Shown: positions 1-5,880, numbered from the stretch's first letter. The stretch is DNA of 6,592 bases from Candidatus Profundicultor aquiphilus (GCA_013314795.1 JABUEZ010000121.1:1-6592), one strand, 5' to 3'. Translations and numbers: made by a program. The notes: generated by a model from the sequence alone, not told the origin.

Positions 1-438
1 AAAGGCCGGCACAATAATTGGCAGAAAAGTATCCAGCCACCCCAATTGTTTGAAGAGAATGTACTGGGGGATTATGGTCACGTAACTGGGGACCATCATG
101 GTCATGAGGATTAAACTAAAGATGAATTCTCTTCCCCTAAAATTCATCCTCGCCAAAGGGTAGGCAACGATGGAACTCGAAAGAAGCGTTCCCAATGTGT
201 TCCCGATAATCAGAATCAGGGTATTTCTCAGGTAGATGAGGAGTTTGCTGTTGGAGAACACCTCCGCATAGTTTTGCCAGTAGAAGCTGGAAGGCAGAAT
301 TCGGGGTGGGAACACGCTGAACTCAATCATCGGCTTGAAAGAGGACAAAATGATCCAGAGTATGGGAAAGAACATCACCACAGCCACAACCACCATCAAC
401 ACATACTGGGAGACACTACCCACCTTGAGCTTCCGCAC
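1..438 (-). CDS. Carbohydrate ABC transporter permease, MalG type (3' end outside window)
   Basis: This is one of two membrane-spanning subunits of a CUT1-type sugar importer in the cytoplasmic membrane. The 146 codons present begin RKLKVGSVSQYVLM and give a first membrane helix (about residues 12-33, ending in PILWIILSS). A periplasmic stretch follows with the family signature FPPRILPSSFYWQNYAEVF, typical of MalG/inner-membrane-component proteins. A second helix (about 70-93) and the start of a third (about 105-128, ending MVPSYVTIIPQY) are visible. The EAA loop that docks the ATPase lies beyond the window; the family is usually about 270-290 aa, so roughly half is missing. The GTG start is chosen because GGGAGGAG (446-453) sits 7 nt upstream. 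It lies 18 nt downstream of the MalF-type gene, so it belongs to the same operon. The substrate is unknown. Confidence 0.93.
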   Translation of the reverse strand, partial: MRKLKVGSVSQYVLMVVVAVVMFFPILWIILSSFKPMIEFSVFPPRILPSSFYWQNYAEVFSNSKLLIYLRNTLILIIGNTLGTLLSSSIVAYPLARMNFRGREFIFSLILMTMMVPSYVTIIPQYILFKQLGWLDTFLPIIVPAF

Positions 439-445
439 CGAAGGA

Positions 446-453
446 CTCCTCCC
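446..453 (-). promoter_or_regulatory. Ribosome binding site deciding the GTG start of the MalG-type permease
   Basis: On the minus strand this reads GGGAGGAG, 7 nt before GTG at 438. It fixes the start of the second permease, for which no upstream ATG in frame is available after the preceding stop codon. Confidence 0.75.
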
Positions 454-456
454 GCT

Positions 457-1335
457 CTATACCTCATAGTATACCCACTTTTTTGACGTAACGAACATAA
501 GGAAGGACACTAACGCCGCAATCCCAAAGAGAATAACAGACTCCGCACAGGCATATCCCACCCGGAAGGTTTTGAAGGCATTGTGGTAGATATCAAGACT
601 GATGGCCTGGGTGACCTTGCCAGGACCACCGGCCGTGAGGGGATAAAGGAGGGTAAAAGAAGTACTCAGGGAACTGATGGTGGCGGTAACCATGTTAAAA
701 AGCAAGATCGGCGATATGGCTGGCAATGTAATCCTGAGAAACTGGATGAAACGGCCAGCCCCGTCAATTTCTGCTGCTTCGTAAAGTTCCCGGGGGACTT
801 CCTTCAGAGCGCTGTCAAATATCAGTATCATCTGACCAGCATAAAAGGTGTAGATGTTGAGAATCACCACAATCCAGACCACCACACTCGGCTCTACCAG
901 CCAGTTGGGAGTCTCTCTGAGTCCAAGAAAGGACAAGAAGTAGTTTAGAATTCCCAGCTCCTTGTGCAGAATCAGTTGAAAGGCAAAGGTCAAAGCAACC
1001 ATGGGCACCACCGCGGGAATAAAGTAGAAAAAGCTAAAGAGGTTGACCCCGCGAATCTTTTTGCCGTTCAGCAGTACCGCCTCAAAGAGGGCCCAACCCA
1101 CTGAAAAGCTCACCGAAAATACAGTGTAAAAAGCCGTGAACTTTAGGACGATCCAGAACTCCGATCCCTGCCGAAAGAGCCGCGTATAATTTCCAATCCC
1201 TATCCAGGCGGGTAAACCAATCAGGTCCCATTTTGTAAAACTCAGGGCGATGGTGGCAAGAATCGGCCCTCCCGTAAATAATACAAAACCCAAAATCCAT
1301 GGTGAAACAAAAAAATACGCCTTTCCACCCTTCAT
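457..1335 (-). CDS. Carbohydrate ABC transporter permease, MalF type
   Basis: This is the first membrane subunit of the sugar importer and pairs with the MalG-type protein encoded next. The sequence has the family N terminus (AYFFVSPWILGFVLFTGGPI, first helix), then WDLIGLPAWIGIGNYTRLF. Several more hydrophobic segments follow, six helices in all by eye. The EAA loop EAAEIDGAGRFIQFLRITLP lies at residues 186-205 and contacts the nucleotide-binding subunit. Its key residues E186-A-A, D191-G192-A193 and L204-P205 are intact. Length is 292 aa, normal for short MalF-like proteins without the large periplasmic insert. The ATG at 1335 (MKGGKAYFF) is preferred because GGGGAG lies 7 nt before it. An in-frame ATG at 1350 would add five residues but has no clear ribosome site. 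It lies 67 nt downstream of the binding-protein gene, with a hairpin between. Confidence 0.95.
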   Translation of the reverse strand: MKGGKAYFFVSPWILGFVLFTGGPILATIALSFTKWDLIGLPAWIGIGNYTRLFRQGSEFWIVLKFTAFYTVFSVSFSVGWALFEAVLLNGKKIRGVNLFSFFYFIPAVVPMVALTFAFQLILHKELGILNYFLSFLGLRETPNWLVEPSVVVWIVVILNIYTFYAGQMILIFDSALKEVPRELYEAAEIDGAGRFIQFLRITLPAISPILLFNMVTATISSLSTSFTLLYPLTAGGPGKVTQAISLDIYHNAFKTFRVGYACAESVILFGIAALVSFLMFVTSKKWVYYEV

Positions 1336-1369
1336 CGAGAGACTCCCCATCGATAGAGATAATCAAAGA

Positions 1370-1386
1370 GGGGGCACAAAGCCCCC
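1370..1386 (-). terminator. GC-rich hairpin between binding-protein and permease genes (attenuator or mRNA-stabilising)
   Basis: The minus strand reads GGGGGC-TTTGT-GCCCCC and then TCTTTGATT. This is a perfect six-pair GC stem with a 5-nt loop and only a weak U-run, beginning 16 nt after the binding-protein stop. In solute-binding-protein-first ABC operons, hairpins at this place commonly allow partial termination or protect the upstream mRNA, so that binding protein is made in excess over permease. The structure is seen in the sequence; its function is inferred. The weak U-tract argues for partial rather than full termination. Confidence 0.55.
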
Positions 1387-1402
1387 CAACGAGAATCCGC
1401 GA

Positions 1403-2659
1403 CTACTCCTCCGCCACCCTTTCCTCTCCCAGTATTTCCTTGGCCTTATCGATGGCTTGCTGAACGACGTTATCTACACTCACCTGTCCAAGAATGGCTG
1501 CATTAAAGTCTTTGACGATGTCAAAGGTTAACCCTGGCGGCAAAAGCACATAGCCCCACTCTGCAAACTGTGCCGTCTGCTCAATGGCATCCCAGTTTCT
1601 TGGACCCTTGGGACCTTCTACCTTATAATAACCCTTTTTAAGAATGGAGAGGCGAGCAGAAGGATTGCTGTAAGCTTTGTTAATCAGTTGTTGTCCTTCA
1701 TCGCTCATGCGAAATTCGATAAATTTCCAGACTGCATCCTTGGCCTCACTCTTGGCATTGATGGCAAAGAAACCAGTATGAAGGGTGGAATAATTTCTGA
1801 TGCTTTTGGGGAGAGGAGCAATATCCCAGGCGAAGTCCTTGACATCCTTATAAACAGAAGTCAGCCAGCTTCCGTTAAAGGCCATAGCTGCTTTTCCAGC
1901 CATGAAAAGGTCTGCCGAAACCACTCCAGAAGTCGTGATCTGGGGAGAGGCTACCGCCTTGGATGTGTTGGTTAAATCAAACCACCGCTTGAGGAATTCT
2001 TTGGTCCCGGAACCCATCGAGAAACGACCCTGTTCATCAACGATTTTATCACCAAATGTTCCGGCCAGAGAGTACCATAAACCCTGGAAACCAATAGCAT
2101 CACAGCCCCACTGAGTTACCTTGCCATCGCTTTCGACAGTTAATTTCTTTGCAGTGTCTTCAAAATTATCCCAGGTCCAGCCCATACCAGGATACCCAAT
2201 ACCAGCCTTATCGAATAAGTCTTTGTTGTAGTACATAATCTCTGTGGCAAAGCACCATGGAAGCCCGTAAAGATTCCCCTGGAGCTTCATGAGCTGGGTT
2301 ACCGCAGGGATGAAGTCATCCAGACTCAACTCTGCACTTTGTTTCACGTAATCATCAAGGCCCAGCACCCATCCACCTCGGACAAAATCGGCCAGATCTG
2401 CCTCCCACAGGCACAGAGCATCCGGAGCCGTCCCCGTCATGGCCATGGACCTCATTTTCTGGGAGTACTCAGCTTCTGGAATCTGCATAAATTCCACTTT
2501 AATATCCGGGTTCTTTTCTTCAAAGGCCTTGACGTAGTTATAGGGGTCAGAAGGAAGAGCATTCCAGTGAGCGTATTTGATCACCGTTTTTGCACCGGCA
2601 AACACACCAGTAAAGGCGAACACCAAAAGAAACAATCCCAAAAACAGTGTCTTTCTCAT
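1403..2659 (-). CDS. Extracellular solute-binding protein, family 1 (sugar ABC transporter)
   Basis: This is the secreted receptor that captures a carbohydrate and delivers it to the MalF/MalG-type permeases. At 418 aa it has the usual length. Residues 1-21 form a Sec signal peptide (MRK, hydrophobic core, VFA before GAK) with no lipobox cysteine, so the mature protein would be soluble rather than lipid-anchored. Family landmarks are HWNALPSDPYNYVKAFEEKNPDIKV in part (about 31-55), the TAPDALCLWEADLADFV region (about 77-93), NLYGLPW (129-135), MYYNKDLFDKAGI (142-154), LFMAGKAAMAFNGSW (251-265) and the FFAINAKSEAKDAVWKFIEF region (about 297-316). Aromatic residues such as W135, W161, W163 and W265 fit sugar stacking; this is inferred from the family. 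GGAGGTG lies 7 nt before the ATG. It is the first gene of the transporter operon, behind a strong promoter with operator-like palindromes. The substrate cannot be assigned from sequence alone. Confidence 0.96.
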   Translation of the reverse strand: MRKTLFLGLFLLVFAFTGVFAGAKTVIKYAHWNALPSDPYNYVKAFEEKNPDIKVEFMQIPEAEYSQKMRSMAMTGTAPDALCLWEADLADFVRGGWVLGLDDYVKQSAELSLDDFIPAVTQLMKLQGNLYGLPWCFATEIMYYNKDLFDKAGIGYPGMGWTWDNFEDTAKKLTVESDGKVTQWGCDAIGFQGLWYSLAGTFGDKIVDEQGRFSMGSGTKEFLKRWFDLTNTSKAVASPQITTSGVVSADLFMAGKAAMAFNGSWLTSVYKDVKDFAWDIAPLPKSIRNYSTLHTGFFAINAKSEAKDAVWKFIEFRMSDEGQQLINKAYSNPSARLSILKKGYYKVEGPKGPRNWDAIEQTAQFAEWGYVLLPPGLTFDIVKDFNAAILGQVSVDNVVQQAIDKAKEILGEERVAEE

Positions 2660-2666
2660 ATTCTTC

Positions 2667-2673
2667 CACCTCC
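2667..2673 (-). promoter_or_regulatory. Strong ribosome binding site of the solute-binding-protein gene
   Basis: The minus strand reads GGAGGTG with a 7-nt spacer to the ATG at 2659. It is a near-perfect Shine-Dalgarno sequence, as expected for an abundant binding protein. Confidence 0.8.
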
Positions 2674-2750
2674 CACCAAACTCTTTACTGGCTTTCTCAT
2701 CTCAACAAAAACACATTGTCTCTCGAAAAGCCTTTTTCTCACCTCCCCTA

Positions 2751-2756
2751 ACCGGT
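2751..2756. promoter_or_regulatory. ACCGGT core, possible third (weak) operator in the leader
   Basis: An ACCGGT core identical to the centre of the two better sites lies 50 bp further downstream in the transcript, centre to centre from the 2799-2808 palindrome. Its flanks (TA before, CT after) do not extend the palindrome. It could be an auxiliary site or chance; one further ACCGGT occurs by chance inside a coding region at 4963-4968. Confidence 0.25.
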
Positions 2757-2798
2757 CTGTATCTTCTCCGACCATTCCATAAACTTATGCCTAATCTA

Positions 2799-2808
2799 AT
2801 ACCGGTAT
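2799..2808. promoter_or_regulatory. Operator-like palindrome ATACCGGTAT (downstream site)
   Basis: This perfect 10-bp palindrome is identical to the one upstream of the regulator gene at 4092-4101. It lies about 30 bp inside the predicted transcript of the binding-protein operon. Its centre is 30 bp from the AACCGGTT palindrome, close to three helical turns, so two regulator dimers could sit on the same DNA face. The natural candidate binder is the GntR-LacI hybrid regulator encoded just upstream. The identity of the two 10-mers is observed; binding is inferred. Confidence 0.65.
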
Positions 2809-2829
2809 GATATTTGTTGTTATTTTTGC

Positions 2830-2837
2830 AACCGGTT
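2830..2837. promoter_or_regulatory. Operator-like palindrome AACCGGTT over the predicted transcription start
   Basis: This perfect 8-bp palindrome shares the ACCGGT core and starts 3 bp downstream of the -10 box TATCAT. The predicted start (about 2833) falls inside it, so a bound repressor would block polymerase directly. Together with the 2799-2808 site it forms a pair spaced 30 bp centre to centre. Confidence 0.6.
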
Positions 2838-2839
2838 CT

Positions 2840-2868
2840 ATGATAAATGAATTTTTCTCCTTTGTCAA
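2840..2868 (-). promoter_or_regulatory. Sigma-70-type promoter of the transporter operon
   Basis: On the minus strand the -35 box is TTGACA (2863-2868, perfect consensus) and the -10 box is TATCAT (2840-2845, five of six), separated by exactly 17 bp. The start is predicted near 2833, giving a leader of about 174 nt before the binding-protein ATG. The -35 box lies 32 nt past the regulator's stop codon, so the transporter genes have their own promoter and are not simply read through from the regulator. Confidence 0.75.
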
Positions 2869-2900
2869 CCATGGAAGAAGGAATGAATACGAAGGTCAAA

Positions 2901-4049
2901 TTACGAAATCCTGCAGCAGGAACCTCGCTCCACAAGGTGGGTAGGGAAAACGGTCTGCACGGGCACAAGCTGAGGTTCCCTGAAACGCTGCAACATTCTC
3001 TGAATGGCATATCTTCCCATTTCCCGCTTGTACACTCTGACCGTGGTCAAGGGTACAAAGGCATTGGACGAAAGGGGGGAATCATCAAAACCCACGATGC
3101 TGAGATCTTCGGGCACCCGCAATCCATGGTCTCTGGCCGCCCGCATGGCGCCAATGGCCATCTCATCATTGGTGGCAAAAAGGGCTGTAATTCGAACACC
3201 GCGCTTGAGAAGCCTCTCTAAGGCAGCGTACCCACTCTCCATGCTCCAGTCACCGTACTCCACAATTCCTTCGTCATACTTCACACCGGCTCTCCGCAGA
3301 GCAGCGCGGTATCCCTGAAACCGTTCCCGAGCAGAGCGATTCTGTTCCGTAGGGTGATTAATGAGACCAATGTGTTTGTGACCCAGGCCTATCAGGTGAT
3401 GTACTGCTTGGTAGGCACCGCTAAAGTTATCCATAAGGACGATATCTACCCTTTCCGACCGCAAGACAAGCGAAGGATTCAGGAACACTGCCGATACCGA
3501 TGAAGTCTCAATAGCCTGGGCAAATGGGGCCACAGCGAGTTCGCAGGCGATAACCCCGTCAACTTTTTTCAGGAATTCCCGGAATCTTGACCTTTCCGAA
3601 GGGTCATCCTGATATCCCACGAAAAAAAGAAGGTGCAGGTCATTCCTCTCAAGTTCCTGGCTGGCTCCCTCGAAGACCTCAGAATAAAAAGGCATCCAGA
3701 AGGCCCTTCCATTCTCGGTGGCGTGCGCCTGGATATCAGGGCGGGTCCTATCCAGAGAAGAGAGGAGCACCACAAATCCAATGTTGCCGGTTCGCCCCGC
3801 GAGAGAAGAAACAGCACCGGAGTTCTCAGCCACAAAAGTGCCCTTCCCCGGGATGCGCAGGAGAACCCCCTCATGAACCAGAGAGAGGATGGCTTTCCTA
3901 ATACTGCTTCGACTGACTCCGCAACGCTGGCTGAGTTCTCGCTCCGAGGGAATCATCTCCCCCGGTTGTATCCCCTCATCATGGATGAGCGACCTGATGG
4001 TATCTTGCAGAGCAACATGCAGTGGCTGTGTTCCTCCCTTTGGATTCAT
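2901..4049 (-). CDS. GntR/LacI hybrid transcriptional regulator (AraR-like architecture)
   Basis: This is a DNA-binding repressor that most likely senses the transported sugar or a derivative. Residues about 8-75 form a GntR winged helix-turn-helix (PSERELSQRCGVSRSSIRKA, then the wing at GVLLRIPGKGTFV). Residues about 88-372 form a periplasmic-binding-protein-like LacI effector domain. Clear LacI landmarks are GLGHKHIGLINHP, ARERFQGYRAALRRAG, ALFATNDEMAIGAMRAARDHG, and VPEDLSIVGFDD followed by PLTTVRV. This domain order is that of AraR of Bacillus subtilis; other GntR-LacI hybrids exist, so arabinose is not implied. Length is 382 aa from the ATG at 4049, which has GGGTGA upstream with an 8-nt spacer. 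An in-frame GTG at 4061 would add four residues but sits directly against AGGTGG. The gene precedes the transporter operon on the same strand. The same palindrome upstream of both suggests autoregulation. Confidence 0.93.
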   Translation of the reverse strand: MNPKGGTQPLHVALQDTIRSLIHDEGIQPGEMIPSERELSQRCGVSRSSIRKAILSLVHEGVLLRIPGKGTFVAENSGAVSSLAGRTGNIGFVVLLSSLDRTRPDIQAHATENGRAFWMPFYSEVFEGASQELERNDLHLLFFVGYQDDPSERSRFREFLKKVDGVIACELAVAPFAQAIETSSVSAVFLNPSLVLRSERVDIVLMDNFSGAYQAVHHLIGLGHKHIGLINHPTEQNRSARERFQGYRAALRRAGVKYDEGIVEYGDWSMESGYAALERLLKRGVRITALFATNDEMAIGAMRAARDHGLRVPEDLSIVGFDDSPLSSNAFVPLTTVRVYKREMGRYAIQRMLQRFREPQLVPVQTVFPTHLVERGSCCRIS

Positions 4050-4091
4050 CCCACTCTTCACCCACCTGTCTGTTTCTTTCGGAAATATTGT

Positions 4092-4101
4092 ATACCGGTA
4101 T
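4092..4101. promoter_or_regulatory. Operator-like palindrome ATACCGGTAT upstream of the regulator gene
   Basis: This perfect 10-bp palindrome is identical to that in the transporter control region. It sits about 30-40 bp upstream of the regulator's start codon. On the minus strand it abuts a possible -10 box TACAAT (4087-4092), for which no good -35 is visible. The placement fits negative autoregulation. The sequence match is observed; binding and the promoter are inferred. Confidence 0.6.
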
Positions 4102-4446
4102 TAAAAAAAATTCCATAGCATCCATCATCCGGAATGCTCTGTATCCCCCAAAAATCCAGGATGACTTTTCCCTATTGTACATTCAAATGGGGGATTATCC
4201 CACCATGAGGATCAAATCCACTCTTCCTGAATATACCGAGACAAGCAACGGAAACCGTGTTTCCCTTCATCGTCACCAAGCCGAGGGGGGAACAGCGCAT
4301 CCATTTTTCCAGGAACTCTAGTGACCATCCCAGGCACTTTGCTCGTGTTTCAAAAACAAGGTTTACAACACCATCGACCTGGTGAATCGCTTTTGCCTCG
4401 TTCCATGGCGAAAAACCCTACAATCAATCGGCATTAATGCGTTTTC

Positions 4447-4475
4447 TTGTCAGGCGTCACCCATTCTGATATCCT
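4447..4475 (+). promoter_or_regulatory. Predicted promoter of the mntA-hepT pair, extended -10 type
   Basis: The -35 box is TTGTCA (4447-4452, five of six) and the -10 box is TATCCT (4470-4475, four of six), with a 17-bp spacer. TG at 4467-4468 makes an extended -10 (TGATATCCT). The start would be near 4482, 12 nt before the ribosome site at 4494. This places the upstream in-frame TTG (4447) inside the -35 box and argues against a longer protein. Confidence 0.5.
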
Positions 4476-4493
4476 ATTTTCAGATAGACCCAT

Positions 4494-4500
4494 GGAGGAA
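4494..4500 (+). promoter_or_regulatory. Ribosome binding site deciding the GTG start of the MNT protein
   Basis: GGAGGAA lies 6-8 nt before GTG at 4507 (8 nt counted from GGAGG). It overlaps the alternative ATG at 4492, which has no Shine-Dalgarno sequence of its own. Confidence 0.6.
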
Positions 4501-4506
4501 CATTTG

Positions 4507-4938
4507 GTGAGACAAGAATTTTTCTCCTTTCCGAAAAAAAAGCGACAACGCATAATTTTCCAAATTCGCGAAGCATTGGAGAGAGAACCCAACATCGTTT
4601 TCGCTTATCTTTTTGGCTCATTCCTTGATGACCTTTTTTTCCGGGATATTGACATCGGAATTTACCTCAAATCCATAAAGGAAGAAGAGGCTCCATCGTA
4701 CGAAGAGAAGCTGGCCTTCTTTCTTCATCGTATGTTGCGAATACCTCCGGAGATGGTGGATACAAGAGTCCTTAATTTTGTCTCGTCTACCTTTTTGGGC
4801 CATGTCTTTTGCCGGGGATTGCTTCTCTTTACACGCGATGAAATTTTCCTTACCGATTTGATTGAAAGGGCGTCAGAGGAAATGCTGGCCGATGAACACA
4901 TCGCCCGGCAATCACTGAGAGAGCTAGTATCCCGATGA
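4507..4938 (+). CDS. mntA: MNT-family nucleotidyltransferase, MntA-like antitoxin
   Basis: This is a minimal nucleotidyltransferase of 143 aa. In characterised MntA/HepT (type VII) systems the MntA protein AMPylates a tyrosine of HepT and so silences its RNase; that role is transferred from the family. The fold's landmarks are visible: an N-terminal helix, then FAYLFGS (32-38) starting the active-site loop, D47-I-D49 for metal binding, and VDTRVLN with D85 as the likely third carboxylate. The end, RGLLLFTRDE followed by a helix, is also typical. The loop between GS and DID has only eight residues (FLDDLFFR), where the common motif has ten, and the usual glycine position appears to be Asp (D42). 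The GTG start is preferred for its ribosome site; ATG 4492 (148 aa) is the alternative. Its last codons overlap hepT by 4 nt (ATGA), giving translational coupling. Confidence 0.88.
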   Translation: MRQEFFSFPKKKRQRIIFQIREALEREPNIVFAYLFGSFLDDLFFRDIDIGIYLKSIKEEEAPSYEEKLAFFLHRMLRIPPEMVDTRVLNFVSSTFLGHVFCRGLLLFTRDEIFLTDLIERASEEMLADEHIARQSLRELVSR

Positions 4939-5369
4939 AGATAGACCTGGAGAAAATCAAACACCGGTTTTCCGACATTCACGAAGCCCTAGGGGAAATT
5001 GAGAAACTCCTCTCTTTACCCCAGGAAGAATTGCTCCGGGAAAAAAGGAATATGGCTGCAGTCAAATATTTCCTCCTTCAGGCCATCGAAGCGGTGGGGA
5101 GCATTTGCGTTCATCTCTGTGCTAAACAATTCAGCCGCGGTGTTGCAACCCTGGGTGAGTGCTTTGAAGTTCTTGAAGAGGAAGGTATTCTTGGAGCCTC
5201 CTTATCAGAGCGCCTTAAAAGTATGGCCCGGTTCAGGAATAAACTTGTACACCGCTACTGGGAAATGGACGATCAGAAAATCTGTCAACACATCCAGGAA
5301 GGATTGAAGGACTTTACCGATTTCATGCGGGCCATAGAAGAATTTTTCGAAAGACAGGGAATTCTGTAA
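4935..5369 (+). CDS. hepT: HEPN-domain protein, HepT-like toxin (predicted RNase)
   Basis: This 144-aa, mostly helical protein belongs to the DUF86/HepT type. HEPN toxins dimerise and cleave RNA through an R-X4-6-H motif. Here residues 101-108 read RNKLVHRY, giving R101, H106 and Y108, which matches R-X4-H-X-Y, where the tyrosine is the residue AMPylated by MntA in the studied system. The flanking RFRNKLVHRYWEMD stretch is strongly characteristic. Earlier helices (about 1-30, 37-65) form the rest of the bundle, with the conserved-looking YFLLQAIEAVGSICVH at 45-60. The ATG overlaps the mntA stop in ATGA, with only a weak ribosome site (AGAGAG upstream), so expression is probably coupled to the antitoxin. 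Both motif residues are intact, so the toxin looks functional. The RNA target is unknown. Confidence 0.9.
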   Translation: MKIDLEKIKHRFSDIHEALGEIEKLLSLPQEELLREKRNMAAVKYFLLQAIEAVGSICVHLCAKQFSRGVATLGECFEVLEEEGILGASLSERLKSMARFRNKLVHRYWEMDDQKICQHIQEGLKDFTDFMRAIEEFFERQGIL

Positions 5370-5411
5370 ATAATTGCCTATAGCGAGTGTTTTCGAATGG
5401 AACAGGGCTAC

Positions 5412-5433
5412 GATACTGATGACCATTAGTATC
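5412..5433. repeat. Inverted repeat downstream of hepT
   Basis: GATACTGAT and ATTAGTATC flank the 4-nt loop GACC. The nine-pair stem has one G-U pair. It starts 42 nt after the hepT stop. There is no T-run after it, so it is not a standard intrinsic terminator; it may still end or protect the mntA-hepT mRNA. Confidence 0.4.
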
Positions 5434-5810
5434 CCTTTACATCCGCCCCGGTATTTGAGTTCTTCGATGCGGAACCCTTCCACGATGACTCTTCCCCGTG
5501 TCGAGCAAAATCACAAATCCGATGAGTTGTAAGGTTCCAAAAAGACTCCTCCGCTATCGCAGAAGCCACGTTCTTTCACTGTTTGGTTGCTACCTCCCCA
5601 GAGTCGTTCACGTGGTGAATACGGCTGTAAAAACTCTGGACCCAAGGATCGACCACTATCCTTTTCATATGTTCACCACGAAATGGACAGATTAAACCCG
5701 AACCCATGACATCGTTAATTGACACGTGTCTTTCCAACGATTTTCTGAGGGAAATACCATATCAGCTGCTTCAAATCACCTGCGGAGTAACCGTTCAAGA
5801 CCGCTTACAA

Positions 5811-5849
5811 TATTCCCGGACAGGCGCACTTTACCCTACACCGGGAATA
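5811..5849. repeat. Inverted repeat upstream of the SHOCT-domain gene
   Basis: TATTCCCGG (5811-5819) and its exact complement CCGGGAATA (5841-5849) are 21 bp apart, with arm centres 30 bp apart. The pair lies 47 bp before the SHOCT gene's ATG. It could be a leader hairpin or two half-sites for a regulator. No good promoter was found beside it. Confidence 0.4.
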
Positions 5850-5880
5850 CAAACCTGACCCAGGGGTTTTATGTCCTTGA

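Larger units (their letters stand above)
4050..4506. other. Gene-free stretch between regulator and MNT/HEPN module
   Basis: This region separates the divergently read regulator and nucleotidyltransferase genes and holds control sites for both at its two ends. I find no supported gene inside it. The minus strand is open for 81 codons from 4417 to the stop at 4172-4174, but the first ATG in that frame gives only about 43 residues and no ribosome site or recognisable motif is seen. It may be a decayed remnant or chance. No tRNA, CRISPR or terminal-repeat structure is seen. Confidence 0.5.

Noticed and set aside
274..486. Plus-strand 70-codon open frame with a His-rich stretch
   Set aside because: It lies opposite the MalG-type permease and the end of the MalF-type gene, both with strong family signatures and ribosome sites. 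The His-rich part is the complement of permease codons.
2339..2810. Two plus-strand open frames opposite the binding-protein N terminus and control region
   Set aside because: They are antisense to a clear signal peptide and promoter region, and have no motif or ribosome site.
3587..4118. Plus-strand open frames of about 100-160 codons opposite the regulator
   Set aside because: These are antisense shadows of the winged-helix and sugar-binding coding sequence. Composition is Pro/Arg/Ser-rich with no domain.
4963..4968. A further ACCGGT core
   Set aside because: It lies inside the hepT coding sequence with no palindromic extension. It is best taken as chance and is used as a background estimate for the operator core.
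5205..5483. Minus-strand frame with RIEELKYRGGCKGI, considered as a transposase remnant
   Set aside because: More than half overlaps hepT in antisense and the rest matches no transposase motif I can name. No terminal inverted repeats or target duplications were found around it.
5498..5695. Plus-strand 65-codon open frame in the gap
   Set aside because: No ribosome site, no signal peptide, no recognisable motif, and the region is interrupted by inverted repeats.
5719..5747. Perfect -35-like TTGACA overlapping the palindrome GACACGTGTC
   Set aside because: At 17-18 bp the -10 position reads TTTCTG or TTCTGA, which is not acceptable. A 10-bp palindrome is expected about once per kilobase by chance.
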